Shown here: positions 4,999 to 13,701 of the stretch, in pieces
Numbering within the stretch: position 1 is the first letter of the stretch
Layout of the letters: each line of letters opens with the position of its first letter
Translations under genes and position numbers: made by a program
The notes under the pieces: model-generated
Database searches by the model: none
What the model saw: only the letters and a program-made list of their open reading frames with translations
Told to the model about the DNA's origin: nothing
From: a virus
Strand: one strand, 5' to 3'
IMG/VR virus record: IMGVR_UViG_3300044858_000338
Location: 1-30,126 of that record
DNA length: 30,126 bases

Positions 4999-5095
4999 TG
5001 CAACAAAATCGCATTGGGGTGTTGCGAACAATATCGGTCAGGCATTTGCAGCAGCGCTAAACCAAGCGGTGATGGAAAAAAAGATCAAACGATAA
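4916..5095 (+). CDS. 59-aa basic protein overlapping the zeta-like gene
   Basis: Starts MNYEMPLNKLETKSAYPKKS in a different frame from the kinase, with AAGG six nt before the ATG at 4916, and ends at 5095, five nt before the terminase small subunit. The C-terminal half (HWGVANNIGQAFAAALNQA, then VMEKKIKR) is a plausible amphipathic helix with a basic tail. The 83-nt overlap with the kinase end and the protein-like composition beyond 4998, where there would otherwise be a 100-nt gap, support it. No family is recognised. Position next to a toxin-like kinase makes a partner or antitoxin role conceivable; it is equally likely to belong to the terminase unit. Confidence 0.6.
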   Translation: MNYEMPLNKLETKSAYPKKSTGALPTTNATKSHWGVANNIGQAFAAALNQAVMEKKIKR

Positions 5096-5099
5096 GCGT

Positions 5100-5393
5100 A
5101 TGAACGCAGGCGCATTTAAAAAGGGCCAGAAAGGCGGGCCGGGTAGACCCAAAGGGTTGCCCAATAAGTCCACGCAGGCTGCCAGAGAGGCCATTGCAGC
5201 GTTTGTGGACGGTAACGCAGACCGCCTTCAAGGGTGGCTAGACGAGATCGCTGCGGAGAAGGGAGCGCAGGCTGCCTTCGACTCTTTTACAGCGCTGCTG
5301 GAATACCATGTTCCGAAGTTAGCCCGTACCGAAGTGACGGGAAATGAGGGTGGCCCACAGGAATTGGTTATCCGCTGGAAGGAGCCGACCTAG
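5100..5393 (+). CDS. terS: Terminase small subunit
   Basis: 97 residues. The N-terminus GGPGRPKGLPNKSTQAAREA is a basic, DNA-binding type start common in small terminase subunits, followed by helices (FVDGNADRLQGWLDEIA) and the conserved LLEYHVPKLARTEV near residues 67-80. The small subunit recognises the packaging site and hands DNA to TerL. Size is at the short end for the family. No good ribosome binding site precedes the ATG, so it is probably translated by coupling from the 59-aa gene ending at 5095. Its stop TAG overlaps the GTG of terL by one nt. Confidence 0.85.
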   Translation: MNAGAFKKGQKGGPGRPKGLPNKSTQAAREAIAAFVDGNADRLQGWLDEIAAEKGAQAAFDSFTALLEYHVPKLARTEVTGNEGGPQELVIRWKEPT

Positions 5394-6727
5394 TGGAGAT
5401 TGAAATGCCTTACCAACCCCGTAAGGCGTTTATGCCGTTCCACAACCGCACGAAGCGCTGGGCCTGCATCGTGGCTCACCGCCGTGCAGGTAAGACGGTA
5501 GCAGCCGTCAACGACATCATCCGAGCAGGGATAACCTACCAAGGGCCAAACGGGTTATTTGGCTACGTTGCCCCCTACATGAACCAAGCTCGCCGAATTG
5601 CTTGGGACTACTTTAAGTACTACGCCGCACCGATCACCCAAGACGCCAACGAAAGCCAGATGACCCTGACGCTGGTCAACGGGGTCAAGATCAGCCTGTT
5701 CGGTGCCGATAACGCCGACGCCATGCGTGGCCTCGGTTTCTCGGGCATTTACCTTGACGAGTACGGCGACTTTAAGCCGAGCGTATTTGGGAACGTAATT
5801 CGTCCTGCCTTGTCAGATAAACAGGGTTGGGCGGTCTTTGCAGGTACACCGAAAGGCAAAAACCAGTTCTGGGAAGTGTTTGATACAGCCACTCGAATCC
5901 CTAGCGAGTGGTTCCTGCTGCGCTTACCCGCTAGTACCAGCGGGCTTCTCCCGGCGTCAGAGCTAGCCGCCGCTAAAGCGCAATTGTCCGAGGATCAGTA
6001 CTTGCAGGAGTACGAGTGCAGCTTTGAGGCTGCCATCCTCGGAGCTTTTTACGGCACGGAGATGCGCCAAGCGCAAGACCAAGGCCGAATTGGAAAAGTG
6101 GATTACGACCCGTCCTTGCCCGTCTATACGGCATGGGACTTGGGTTACCGCGACGACACCGCCATCTGGTTCTACCAAGTGCTGCGTGGCGAGGTGCGCG
6201 TCATCGACTTCTTTGCCGTCTCGGGCGCTGACATCCATTACATTGCCGAGGTCGTCACCCGTAAGCCCTACGAGTACGTTAAGCACTACCTACCGCACGA
6301 CGCCCGCGCCAAGAGCTTGCAGACAGGCCGAAGCGTGTTGGAGCAGCTAGCCGCTTACCTTGACATCAAGAAGCTGGCGGTTGTCCCTGACATCGGCTTG
6401 CAGTCGGGTATCCAAGCGGTGCGTATGCTGCTGCCGCGTGTGTACTTCGACGCTGAGAAGTGCCACGACGGCATTGAGGCGCTGCGCCAATATCAACGCG
6501 AGTATGACGAGGACAAGAAAGCGTTTAGGCAGTCCCCGCGCCACGATTGGACGAGCCACCCTAGTGACGCATTCCGTATGCTTGCGGTATCATGGCAGGA
6601 GCAATCTGACAAGTCCCCGGCTACAGCGGAGCCGAAGCCGCTTATAGTCGGCCCAGAGAACACAGTCACACTCAACGATATGTGGGCTGTGCATGACCGC
6701 ACTACGAGCAAGAGGATACGGATATGA
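5393..6727 (+). CDS. terL: Terminase large subunit (packaging ATPase and nuclease)
   Basis: 444 residues with both domains. ATPase: Walker A AHRRAGKT (28-35), Walker B GIYLDE (118-123), coupling motif AGTPKGKN (150-157). RNase H-like nuclease: AWDLGYRDDTAIW with Asp249, PHDAR with Asp303, and DWTSHPSDAFRML with Asp392. It drives DNA into the prohead at the portal and cuts the concatemer. The annotated start is GTG at 5393, which has AAGGAG 8 nt upstream; an ATG at 5405 with GGAG six nt upstream (protein starting MPYQPRKAF) is an equal candidate. The stop overlaps the next ATG as ATGA. Confidence 0.97.
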   Translation: MEIEMPYQPRKAFMPFHNRTKRWACIVAHRRAGKTVAAVNDIIRAGITYQGPNGLFGYVAPYMNQARRIAWDYFKYYAAPITQDANESQMTLTLVNGVKISLFGADNADAMRGLGFSGIYLDEYGDFKPSVFGNVIRPALSDKQGWAVFAGTPKGKNQFWEVFDTATRIPSEWFLLRLPASTSGLLPASELAAAKAQLSEDQYLQEYECSFEAAILGAFYGTEMRQAQDQGRIGKVDYDPSLPVYTAWDLGYRDDTAIWFYQVLRGEVRVIDFFAVSGADIHYIAEVVTRKPYEYVKHYLPHDARAKSLQTGRSVLEQLAAYLDIKKLAVVPDIGLQSGIQAVRMLLPRVYFDAEKCHDGIEALRQYQREYDEDKKAFRQSPRHDWTSHPSDAFRMLAVSWQEQSDKSPATAEPKPLIVGPENTVTLNDMWAVHDRTTSKRIRI

Positions 6728-6990
6728 GTTTGTCGGTTACACAGTCCCAGAACTACAAGAACCTGACCGCGACAGGAACCGTATTCACGGGGCCGTGCGG
6801 AATGTTCGGTATTTTCGTGGCTTCTGCTTCCAGCACCCCGACCATCAAGGTCACCGATGGAGCCGCTACGGTCGTCAATACGTTCACCCCGGCGGGTGCG
6901 ACGTTCTACACGATCCCGGCCCGCGTCAATACGAGCCTCGTCGTGACGATTGGCGGCACGGTTGACTGCACGGTGTTCTGGACGCCATGA
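6724..6990 (+). CDS. 88-aa beta-rich structural-type protein, unknown
   Basis: Starts MSLSVTQSQNYKNLTATGTV and is built of short Thr/Val/Ser-rich beta strands (TIKVTDGAATVVNTFTPAGA, then SLVVTIGGTVDCTVFW) with hardly any charged residues, as in small head-decoration or spike-like proteins. It overlaps terL as ATGA and the next gene as ATGA, with AGAGGA upstream. Position between terminase and portal suggests a virion component, but I do not recognise a family. Confidence 0.75.
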   Translation: MSLSVTQSQNYKNLTATGTVFTGPCGMFGIFVASASSTPTIKVTDGAATVVNTFTPAGATFYTIPARVNTSLVVTIGGTVDCTVFWTP

Positions 6991-7145
6991 GCCGCAAAGC
7001 CGGTCTCTACGCAAACATCCTTGCCAAGCGTGAGCGCATAGCCGCCGGTTCGGGTGAGCGTATGCGTAAGCCCGGCGAGGAAGGCGCACCGACCGCTAAA
7101 GCGTTTCGGGAAAGCGCCAAGACCGTAAAGAAGGAAAACAAATGA
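6987..7145 (+). CDS. 52-aa basic conserved phage protein
   Basis: MSRKAGLYANILAKRERIAA, then GSGERMRKPGEEGAPTAKAF and a Lys-rich end. This short pattern (GLYANI..KR.RI..GSGE.MRKPG..GAPT) recurs widely near terminase and portal genes in tailed phages, with no known function that I can cite. It is very basic and likely to bind nucleic acid or a virion partner. It overlaps both neighbours as ATGA, a strong sign that it is a real coupled gene. Confidence 0.8.
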   Translation: MSRKAGLYANILAKRERIAAGSGERMRKPGEEGAPTAKAFRESAKTVKKENK

Positions 7146-7438
7146 GCGCAGCGTGGCAGCGGGAAGAAGGCAAGAACCCGAAAGGCGGTCTGAACGCCAA
7201 GGGTCGTGCCAGCTACAAGGCCGAGACGGGTGGCACCCTCAAGCCGCCGGTCAAAGCAGGCGATAATCCGCGCCGCGCGTCGTTTCTAGCCCGTATGGGC
7301 AACATGGCTGGCCCGATGGAAAAGAACGGGAAGCCAACACGCCTTGCGCTTGCCCTCCGTGCATGGGGAGCGAGCAGCAAGGAAGAAGCCCGCGCCAAGG
7401 CGAAGGCCATTAGCAGCAGGAACAAAGGTAAAGACTAA
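7142..7438 (+). CDS. DUF6321-like conserved phage protein
   Basis: 98 residues: AWQREEGKNPKGGLNAKGRA near the start, SYKAETGGTLKPP, then RRASFLARMGNMAGPMEKNG and GKPTRLALALRAWG. This motif order is that of DUF6321, a small basic phage protein usually found beside the preceding 52-aa family and the portal. Function is unknown; high Lys/Arg/Gly content fits a nucleic-acid-contacting or virion-internal protein. It overlaps the preceding gene by 4 nt and the portal gene by 1 nt. Confidence 0.8.
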   Translation: MSAAWQREEGKNPKGGLNAKGRASYKAETGGTLKPPVKAGDNPRRASFLARMGNMAGPMEKNGKPTRLALALRAWGASSKEEARAKAKAISSRNKGKD

Positions 7439-9627
7439 TGGAAAACCTCGTTAGCCCAGAGGTCGATAAGTACCTCCGCGTTATTGGCGCTTATGACAAC
7501 GAGTTCGCCAAGTGGACGGCTCGCACTAAGAAGATCATCAAGCGTTATCGGGACGACACCCGAGGCCAGACGGGCAACGAGACGGCTAAGTTCAACATTC
7601 TGTGGTCAAACGTCCAGACGTTGATCCCGGCTGTTTACGCCAAACTCCCGAAGGCTGACATCACCCGCCGCTTTGGTGACAACGACCAAGTAGGTCGCGT
7701 GGCTTCGCAAATCCTTGAGCGAGCCATCGACTTTGAGATTGAGCATTACCCTGACTTCCGCTCAACCATGAAGTACGCCGTAGAGGATCGGTTCCTCGGT
7801 GGGCGTGGCACGGCATGGGTGCGTTACGAGCCGCACGTTCGCCCGCAAGGCATTGAGGACGACGGCCTGCAAGTGACCGAGGACGTAGAGGCGGGCGAGC
7901 TTGCCGAAGTCCCCGAGGAAATCGAATACGAACGCGCCCCGGTGGATTACGTCCATTGGCGCGATTTCGGCCACTCACAAGCCCGCACATGGGAGGAAGT
8001 GAGTCAGGTATGGCGCTGGGTCTACATGAGCAAAGAGGCTCTTGTAGAGCGTTTTGGCGAGGAAATAGCGCGGAAGATTCCGCTTGACCAAGGCCCAGAG
8101 CCTCTTAACGCCTATAACGAGTCCAAGCGTTCGTACAACCGCGCAAAGATTTGTGAACTTTGGGACAAGGAAACGCTCAAGGTTTATTGGCTCTGTAAGG
8201 GTATGCCGCAGATCATCGACGTTCGTGATGATCCGCTCGGCTTGGAAGGGTTCTTCCCCTGCCCGAAGCCGTTGTACTCCACGACGACCAGCGACACGCT
8301 GGTTCCTGTTGCCGATTTCATCCTGTACCAAGATCAAGCGATGGAGTTGGACATCCTGTCTGACCGCATTGACGGCTTGGTTAAGGCGTTGCGAGTTCGT
8401 GGCGTATACGACGCAAGCCAACCGGCTTTGCAGCGCCTCTTAACTGAAGGTGACAACAATGCTCTCATTCCAGTTGATAAGTGGATGGCTTTCAGCGAAA
8501 AGGGAGGACTTAAAGGCTCTATTGACCTCCTTCCGCTGGATCAAATCGCCCAAACCCTGCTCAACTGCTACCAAGCCCGAGCAGACATCAAAGGCCAAAT
8601 CTACGAAATCACCGGCATCTCGGACATTATCCGTGGTCAGAGCGCCGCATCTGAGACGGCGACGGCCCAACAAATCAAAGGACAGTACGCGGGACTGAGA
8701 CTGCGTTCGATGCAGGAGGACGTAGCCCTCTTTGCGTCAGAGTTAATCCGGCTGAAAGCACAGGTCATGTGCGCCAAGTTCCAGCCGCAGACCATCCTTT
8801 CGTATGCCGCCGCACAACAGATGGCCGAAGTGGATCAACAGATGATCCCGCAAGCCCTCCAGTTGATGCAGGATCGCCCGCTTCGCAACTTCCGCGTGGA
8901 GATTGCCGCCGATAGCCTCGTCCAGATCGACGAGAACCAGATGAAGCAAGACCGCTTGCAGTTCATCCAAGCCTTCGGTGGGTTCCTGCAACAGGCTCTG
9001 CCGGTCGGCCAAGCCTCGCCGCAGCTTGTCCCCGTCATGATGGAATTGATGAAGTTCGGTACGCAGGCGTTCAAGGCATCGCGTCCGATTGAGGGCCAGA
9101 TTGACGTTGCGATGGAGCAGCTGAAGCAGGCCGCCGAGCAACCGAAGCCGAACCCCGAGGCCGAGGCTGCCAGCGCCCAGATGCAAGCCGAGCAGCAACG
9201 CGCACAAGCCGAAATGCAAATGGAACAGCAGAAGGCGCAGTTGGAACTTCAACTCAAGGCGCAGGAACTCCAACAGAAGGAACAGCTGGAGCGCTTCAAG
9301 GCCGAACTTGACGCTGCCACGAAAATCATGGTGGCTCGTATCTCGGCCAACCCCGGCATGGATGTACCGATGCTGGAGCAGCAACAAGCCGTTACTGAGC
9401 GCGTCGCGCAGGATGTGGGTACGTCGGTACAAGCGACGATGCAGCAGCTTGTCGGGCTGTATCAGAACCTAATGGACACGCAGGCGCAGAACATGGCCGG
9501 TATCCGTGCGGCTCTCGCCCAACTTGCCGCCCCGAAACGCATTGTTCGTGGCCCCGATGGCCGCGCAGCAGGAGTCGAAATCGCACCGGCTGTTCCGGTC
9601 GCTCAACCGCCGATGACGAGGCAGTAA
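7438..9627 (+). CDS. Portal protein, P22 type
   Basis: 729 residues, very close to the P22 portal length. The N-terminal part has KWTARTKKIIKRYRDD, then FNILWSNVQTLIPAVYAKLP and RFLGGRGTAWVRYEP, typical of the P22-like portal family; the stem/clip region carries SDIIRGQSAASETATAQQIK. After about residue 555 the chain becomes Glu/Gln/Ala-rich coiled coil (AQMQAEQQRAQAEMQMEQQK), comparable to the long C-terminal barrel of P22 portal. The dodecameric portal is the DNA channel and docking site for terminase and the adaptor. It starts at a TAATG overlap with the gene before. Confidence 0.93.
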   Translation: MENLVSPEVDKYLRVIGAYDNEFAKWTARTKKIIKRYRDDTRGQTGNETAKFNILWSNVQTLIPAVYAKLPKADITRRFGDNDQVGRVASQILERAIDFEIEHYPDFRSTMKYAVEDRFLGGRGTAWVRYEPHVRPQGIEDDGLQVTEDVEAGELAEVPEEIEYERAPVDYVHWRDFGHSQARTWEEVSQVWRWVYMSKEALVERFGEEIARKIPLDQGPEPLNAYNESKRSYNRAKICELWDKETLKVYWLCKGMPQIIDVRDDPLGLEGFFPCPKPLYSTTTSDTLVPVADFILYQDQAMELDILSDRIDGLVKALRVRGVYDASQPALQRLLTEGDNNALIPVDKWMAFSEKGGLKGSIDLLPLDQIAQTLLNCYQARADIKGQIYEITGISDIIRGQSAASETATAQQIKGQYAGLRLRSMQEDVALFASELIRLKAQVMCAKFQPQTILSYAAAQQMAEVDQQMIPQALQLMQDRPLRNFRVEIAADSLVQIDENQMKQDRLQFIQAFGGFLQQALPVGQASPQLVPVMMELMKFGTQAFKASRPIEGQIDVAMEQLKQAAEQPKPNPEAEAASAQMQAEQQRAQAEMQMEQQKAQLELQLKAQELQQKEQLERFKAELDAATKIMVARISANPGMDVPMLEQQQAVTERVAQDVGTSVQATMQQLVGLYQNLMDTQAQNMAGIRAALAQLAAPKRIVRGPDGRAAGVEIAPAVPVAQPPMTRQ

Positions 9628-9630
9628 AGC

Positions 9631-12600
9631 ATGGCATTGGTGCTGCAAGATCGCGTCAAAGAGACGACGACAACCGTTGGCACAGGCACTTTCACGTTAG
9701 GCGGCACATCCACAGGGTTTGTGCCGTTTAGCGTTATTGGCGACGGCAACGAGACGTACTACACGGCTGTGGATAACGCCACAGGCGCGTGGGAAGTCGG
9801 TATTGGCACTTATAACACCGGCACGTTAACCCGTGACACGGTGCTAGCTTCAAGCAACGGCGGCAGCAAAGTGCCGTTTGTTGCGGGTAGCAAGGACGTA
9901 TTCGTTGCGTATCCTGCCGAAAAGGCGGTTACGCTTGACACCGCACAAACGCTGTCCAACAAGACGCTATCGGCTGCCAATCTCGGCACCCCGACTGCGG
10001 GTGTTCTGACCAACGCCACGGGATTGCCGCTCACAACGGGCGTGACGGGTACGCTGCCCATCGCTAATGGCGGTACAGCGGTCACTTCTGCCCCGTCTAA
10101 CGGCCAACTGCTGATCGGCAACGGCGCGGGTTACACGCTTGCCACGCTGACCGCAGGCTCTGGCGTCACGATTACGAACGCACCGGGCAGTATCACGATC
10201 AACGCTCCCGAGGTTGGTACGGTTACGGCTGTCACGGCCACCGCTCCGCTTGCCTCCTCTGGCGGCAATACGCCTGATATCAGCCTCACAGGCGTCGTTA
10301 GCGTCCAGAACGGCGGTACAGGCGTTGCTACGCTTACCGGCTACGTTAAAGCCTCTGGCACGGCGGCATTCACGGCTGTTGCCCAAATTCCGGCAGGCGA
10401 TGTGTCGGGTCTTGGCACGATGGCGACCCAGAACGCCAACAGCGTTGCGATTACAGGCGGGTCAATTAACGGTACAACTGTCGGATTGACGACACCTAGC
10501 ACGGGTGCGTTCACGACCGTATCTGCTGCGTCAGGTTTCTACGGCAACTTGACCGGCGATGTTACCGGCAACGTCTCGGGTAACGCCGGAACCGTCACAA
10601 ACGGTGTGTATACAACCGGCGATCAAACGATTGGCGGTACTAAAACCTTTACCAACACCATTTCGGGGTCGATTACCGGCAACGCTGCCAACGTCACAGG
10701 GACGGTTGCAGTTGCGAACGGCGGCACGGGAGCTACGACCTTAACGGGTTACGTTAAAGCCTCGGGTACGTCTGCCTTCACGGCTGTTGCGTCAATCCCG
10801 AACACGGACATCTCTGGCCTCGGCACGATGTCCACGCAAAACGCCAACAACGTCGCCATCACAGGCGGCAGCATCAACGGCACGACCGTTGGCGCATCTA
10901 CGGCCAGCACAGGCGCATTTACCACGCTCTCTGCGTCTGGTGTGTTTACCGCCAAGAACGGTGGATCAGCCGCAACGCCTGACATTACGACATCGGGTGA
11001 TACTAATACGGGTATTTTCTTCCCTGCCGCTGACACGATTGCGTTTACTGAGGGCGGCGTTGAGTCAATGCGTATTGACTCGTCTGGAAATCTTGCTATT
11101 GGCACAACAACTGCATCATTCAAAATCACCAACAACTTTGATGCTCCTGCCACATGGGGTAATGCTGCCGGTAACTTTATTGAAATGTGGCAGAACAGCG
11201 GCACCAGTGCGCTTGGTGTTGCAATGGGCGACAACTCGATTGCGTCGTTTACCACCAACAACGGATATAACCTTGTATTGGCGACAGACGGCGTTGAGCG
11301 TATGCGCGTTGCTACGTCCACGGGCAACGTCGGTATTGGGACGACTACAGCCAACGCAAAACTTCAAATTCAATCTGGTACCTCGCCAACCCAGCCGACA
11401 TGGGCGGCGTCAGACGTTGTAATCGCGGGTAACTCTGCTGGTAACTCGTCTTTTTATCAATCGTTTTCCGATACGGGTGGCGGTCTTGTTTTCAGTACGC
11501 CAACCACTCGCGCTAGATCGTTTTTGTTGTGGAACGAAAATAACGGAAACTCCACTTGGCAGAACGGTTCAAGCGGTGCGCTGATTCTTAATAGTAACGG
11601 CGCAGAGAGAATGCGCGTCGGGGGTGACGGGAACGTCGGTATTGGCACTACGTCAACCACGTTAAGCGGCCAAGGATTTAGAGCCGCTATTCAAAATGCG
11701 GGCTTTGGAATTTTAGGGTTAAACAACAGCAACAACACAAACCAGAGTTGGGGCTTTGGAATAAACGATTCTGGCCTTGGCAATGCCGGTCGTTTTCATT
11801 TAGGTCAAATAATCAACGGTTCAACTGGCGGCCTTGCTGGTGGCCCGTTCTCACCGATCATTTCTTGCGATGTGCCATCGTCAGCAAGTACCGAAGGTGT
11901 TATTAACATCAGTTCGGCTCGCAACGTCGGTATTGGGACGGCTTCGCCAAGTGGCAATTTACAAGTTACCGCAGGAAACCCAAGAATTCGATTTAGCAAT
12001 ACGGCTGGAACGGCATCAACCTTGTTTTTTGGCGCTGATAGCGGTGTTGCATGGTTAGGCACGGAAACCAACGCAGATTGCTATTTTGTTACTAACAACG
12101 CGGAAAAAATGCGAATTACAGCGGGCGGCAGCGTTGGTATTGGAACTACACCGTCATCAAATGTTCGTTTAGATATTTATGCTGGAACCTCGGCAGCGGG
12201 AAGTTATTGCGTAGCGTTTCGAAATTCTTCTGCAACTAATCTTTTTTATATTGAAAACCACGGCACGATATTCACAGGCGGCGCCGCAAACTCTCCGTAC
12301 AATTTGACGACTGGCTCTGCGGCAAACTTATATGTTGATAGTGGGGGAGCCTTATACCGATCAACGTCGTCGCTTCGTTACAAGTCAGACATAACAAACG
12401 CAGAACACGGACTTGCTGACGTACTAAAACTTCGCAGCGTAACGTACAAAGCCAAAAACAGCGGGGACACCGTATTTGGCGGCTTGATTGCCGAGGAAAT
12501 GCATGATGCTGGGCTGACAGAATTTGTGTCTTATGACAAGGAAGGCCGACCTGATGCTATCCACTACGGCAACATGGTGGCTCTGCTGACCAAGGCCATT

Positions 12601-12663
12601 CAAGAACAGCAGGCGATAATTGACGAATTGAAGGCCAAGGTTGCCGCATTGGAGACTAAATAA
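9631..12663 (+). CDS. Long tail fibre with S74 intramolecular chaperone
   Basis: 1010 residues. N-terminal about 110 residues (starting [20 protein letters not shown]) form an attachment region; [20 protein letters not shown] and TLPIANGGT follow; residues about 225-440 hold a two-copy repeat; 460-900 carry five GNVGIGTT-type beta elements after RMRV or similar. The end is a peptidase S74 domain: Ser913 and Lys918 in SSLRYKSD are the self-cleavage dyad, then [13 protein letters not shown] and a final coiled coil ([15 protein letters not shown]). S74 domains trimerise the fibre and cut themselves off. It probably binds the host surface. Unusually it lies between portal and scaffold. DNA after about 11,050 is visibly richer in A and T. 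Confidence 0.92.
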   Translation: MALVLQDRVKETTTTVGTGTFTLGGTSTGFVPFSVIGDGNETYYTAVDNATGAWEVGIGTYNTGTLTRDTVLASSNGGSKVPFVAGSKDVFVAYPAEKAVTLDTAQTLSNKTLSAANLGTPTAGVLTNATGLPLTTGVTGTLPIANGGTAVTSAPSNGQLLIGNGAGYTLATLTAGSGVTITNAPGSITINAPEVGTVTAVTATAPLASSGGNTPDISLTGVVSVQNGGTGVATLTGYVKASGTAAFTAVAQIPAGDVSGLGTMATQNANSVAITGGSINGTTVGLTTPSTGAFTTVSAASGFYGNLTGDVTGNVSGNAGTVTNGVYTTGDQTIGGTKTFTNTISGSITGNAANVTGTVAVANGGTGATTLTGYVKASGTSAFTAVASIPNTDISGLGTMSTQNANNVAITGGSINGTTVGASTASTGAFTTLSASGVFTAKNGGSAATPDITTSGDTNTGIFFPAADTIAFTEGGVESMRIDSSGNLAIGTTTASFKITNNFDAPATWGNAAGNFIEMWQNSGTSALGVAMGDNSIASFTTNNGYNLVLATDGVERMRVATSTGNVGIGTTTANAKLQIQSGTSPTQPTWAASDVVIAGNSAGNSSFYQSFSDTGGGLVFSTPTTRARSFLLWNENNGNSTWQNGSSGALILNSNGAERMRVGGDGNVGIGTTSTTLSGQGFRAAIQNAGFGILGLNNSNNTNQSWGFGINDSGLGNAGRFHLGQIINGSTGGLAGGPFSPIISCDVPSSASTEGVINISSARNVGIGTASPSGNLQVTAGNPRIRFSNTAGTASTLFFGADSGVAWLGTETNADCYFVTNNAEKMRITAGGSVGIGTTPSSNVRLDIYAGTSAAGSYCVAFRNSSATNLFYIENHGTIFTGGAANSPYNLTTGSAANLYVDSGGALYRSTSSLRYKSDITNAEHGLADVLKLRSVTYKAKNSGDTVFGGLIAEEMHDAGLTEFVSYDKEGRPDAIHYGNMVALLTKAIQEQQAIIDELKAKVAALETK
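10303..10945 (+). repeat. Two-copy internal duplication in the fibre gene (408-nt offset)
   Basis: Copy 1 starts at 10303, copy 2 at 10711; each runs about 235 nt. Both encode [17 protein letters not shown], then SGLGTM.TQNAN, and [13 protein letters not shown]. The offset is 136 codons, so the frame is kept. DNA has drifted mostly at third positions. Confidence 0.85.
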
Positions 12664-12980
12664 TGGCTACATGGAAAATTGAAAACATGATCGTTAAGCC
12701 ACAAGACGGCTTGCACACCGACGTTGTGGTGACTGCCACTTGGCGTTGCATTGACAGCAGCGGTGAGTTTAGCGCCAGCAACTACGGCAGCATGGGCTTT
12801 GCCTCACCGGGCGATGACTTTGTGGCGTATCCCGACCTTACCGAAGCCGATGTGCTGGGCTGGGTGTGGGCGAACGGCGTGGATAAGGCCGAGGTTGAGG
12901 CGAACGTGGCGCGTGAACTAGATGCGTTAGTTAACCCGCCGACCGTGAGCAAACCGCTGCCGTGGGGTAACGCTGCCTAA
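12663..12980 (+). CDS. DUF7936-like fibre-adjacent protein
   Basis: 105 residues starting [20 protein letters not shown] with a VVVTATWRCIDSSGEFSAS strand pair and a helical end (DVLGWVWANGVDKAEVEANV). The motif W.I..M.V.P..G..DVV..A.WR is common in small phage proteins coded beside tail fibres and is listed, as I recall, as DUF7936. It starts at a TAATG overlap with the fibre stop and so is coupled to it; a role in fibre assembly or capping is an inference from position. Confidence 0.7.
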   Translation: MATWKIENMIVKPQDGLHTDVVVTATWRCIDSSGEFSASNYGSMGFASPGDDFVAYPDLTEADVLGWVWANGVDKAEVEANVARELDALVNPPTVSKPLPWGNAA

Positions 12981-13357
12981 TGTTTGCTATTGCGCCATTT
13001 TGCGTACTGCCTTTTGCAGTCACAGAGGTAACGGCACCCCCGCCGCCGCCTGTTGTCATTGTTGACGGACACGATGGCGGCAAAAACAAACGCAAGCAAC
13101 CGCGCTATGACGAGGATTCCAAGCGCCGCGAAGTTCGACGCAATGAGGTAATCGCTCTTTACGAGGAGCTTGTAGAGGGTCGCCCCCGTGTGGTGGCCGA
13201 GATCGTGGCTCCGTTTGTGGAAGCTGCTGCCCCGTTTGACGTTCCCCCGGTCAACGCCATTGATTTTGACGCCTTGCTTGCCGATGTGACGCGGGTAGAG
13301 GCGCTTTATAGAGAACTTGAAGAAATGGACGATGAGGAAGTATTGTTGCTCCTATGA
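12980..13357 (+). CDS. 125-aa acidic hypothetical protein
   Basis: The N-terminus (MFAIAPFCVLPFAVTEVTAP) is hydrophobic and followed by a poly-proline run PPPPP and a basic stretch GKNKRKQPRYDEDSKRREVR; the C-terminal half is acidic and helical, ending DDEEVLLLL. The start is at a TAATG overlap with the preceding gene. The hydrophobic start looks like a signal or membrane segment interrupted by Pro, but might also be a buried strand. No family recognised. It is part of the small insert between fibre and scaffold. Confidence 0.65.
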   Translation: MFAIAPFCVLPFAVTEVTAPPPPPVVIVDGHDGGKNKRKQPRYDEDSKRREVRRNEVIALYEELVEGRPRVVAEIVAPFVEAAAPFDVPPVNAIDFDALLADVTRVEALYRELEEMDDEEVLLLL

Positions 13358-13701
13358 AACGAACCTACGTTTTTATTGACGGCGAGTTTGTAGAGCGCAA
13401 AAAGGACGCCAAGGGGCGTTATCACTACGTTATGCCCGACATCGTGCCGTACAAAAGCATGATTGACGGCAAAATGGTCAGTTCTCGCTCAGAACACCGC
13501 CGTCACCTCAAGGCCAACAACTGCATTGAGGTTGGCAACGACGACCCGTCACGGCATATCCGGCACGAAAAGTCCGTGGATACCCGCCTTGAACGCATTA
13601 AGCACATGGTCAACACCCAACTGACCAATGAGCAAGCGGATCGCATCTTGCGCGATTTACGCCAACACGCGAACTTTACCAATCCCCACAGGAGAGGATG
13701 A
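13354..13701 (+). CDS. 115-aa conserved phage protein before scaffold
   Basis: The signature PDIVPYKSMIDGKMVSSRSE followed by HRRHLKANNCIEVGND occurs in small proteins placed directly upstream of scaffold and coat genes in many podoviruses. The start is YVFIDGEFVERK, and the C-terminal third is basic and helical (RILRDLRQHANF). The single Cys argues against a zinc finger. It overlaps both neighbours as ATGA. Function unknown; position suggests head assembly or packaging. Confidence 0.75.
   Translation: MKRTYVFIDGEFVERKKDAKGRYHYVMPDIVPYKSMIDGKMVSSRSEHRRHLKANNCIEVGNDDPSRHIRHEKSVDTRLERIKHMVNTQLTNEQADRILRDLRQHANFTNPHRRG

Noticed and set aside
8743-9432. 229-codon minus-strand frame opposite the portal coiled coil
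   Set aside because: Leu/Arg/His-rich translation is the mirror of Glu/Gln codons in the portal; no start signal.
10303-10945. Fibre repeats as a mobile element
   Set aside because: The copies are in frame, diverged at third positions and entirely coding, so they reflect protein duplication rather than transposition.
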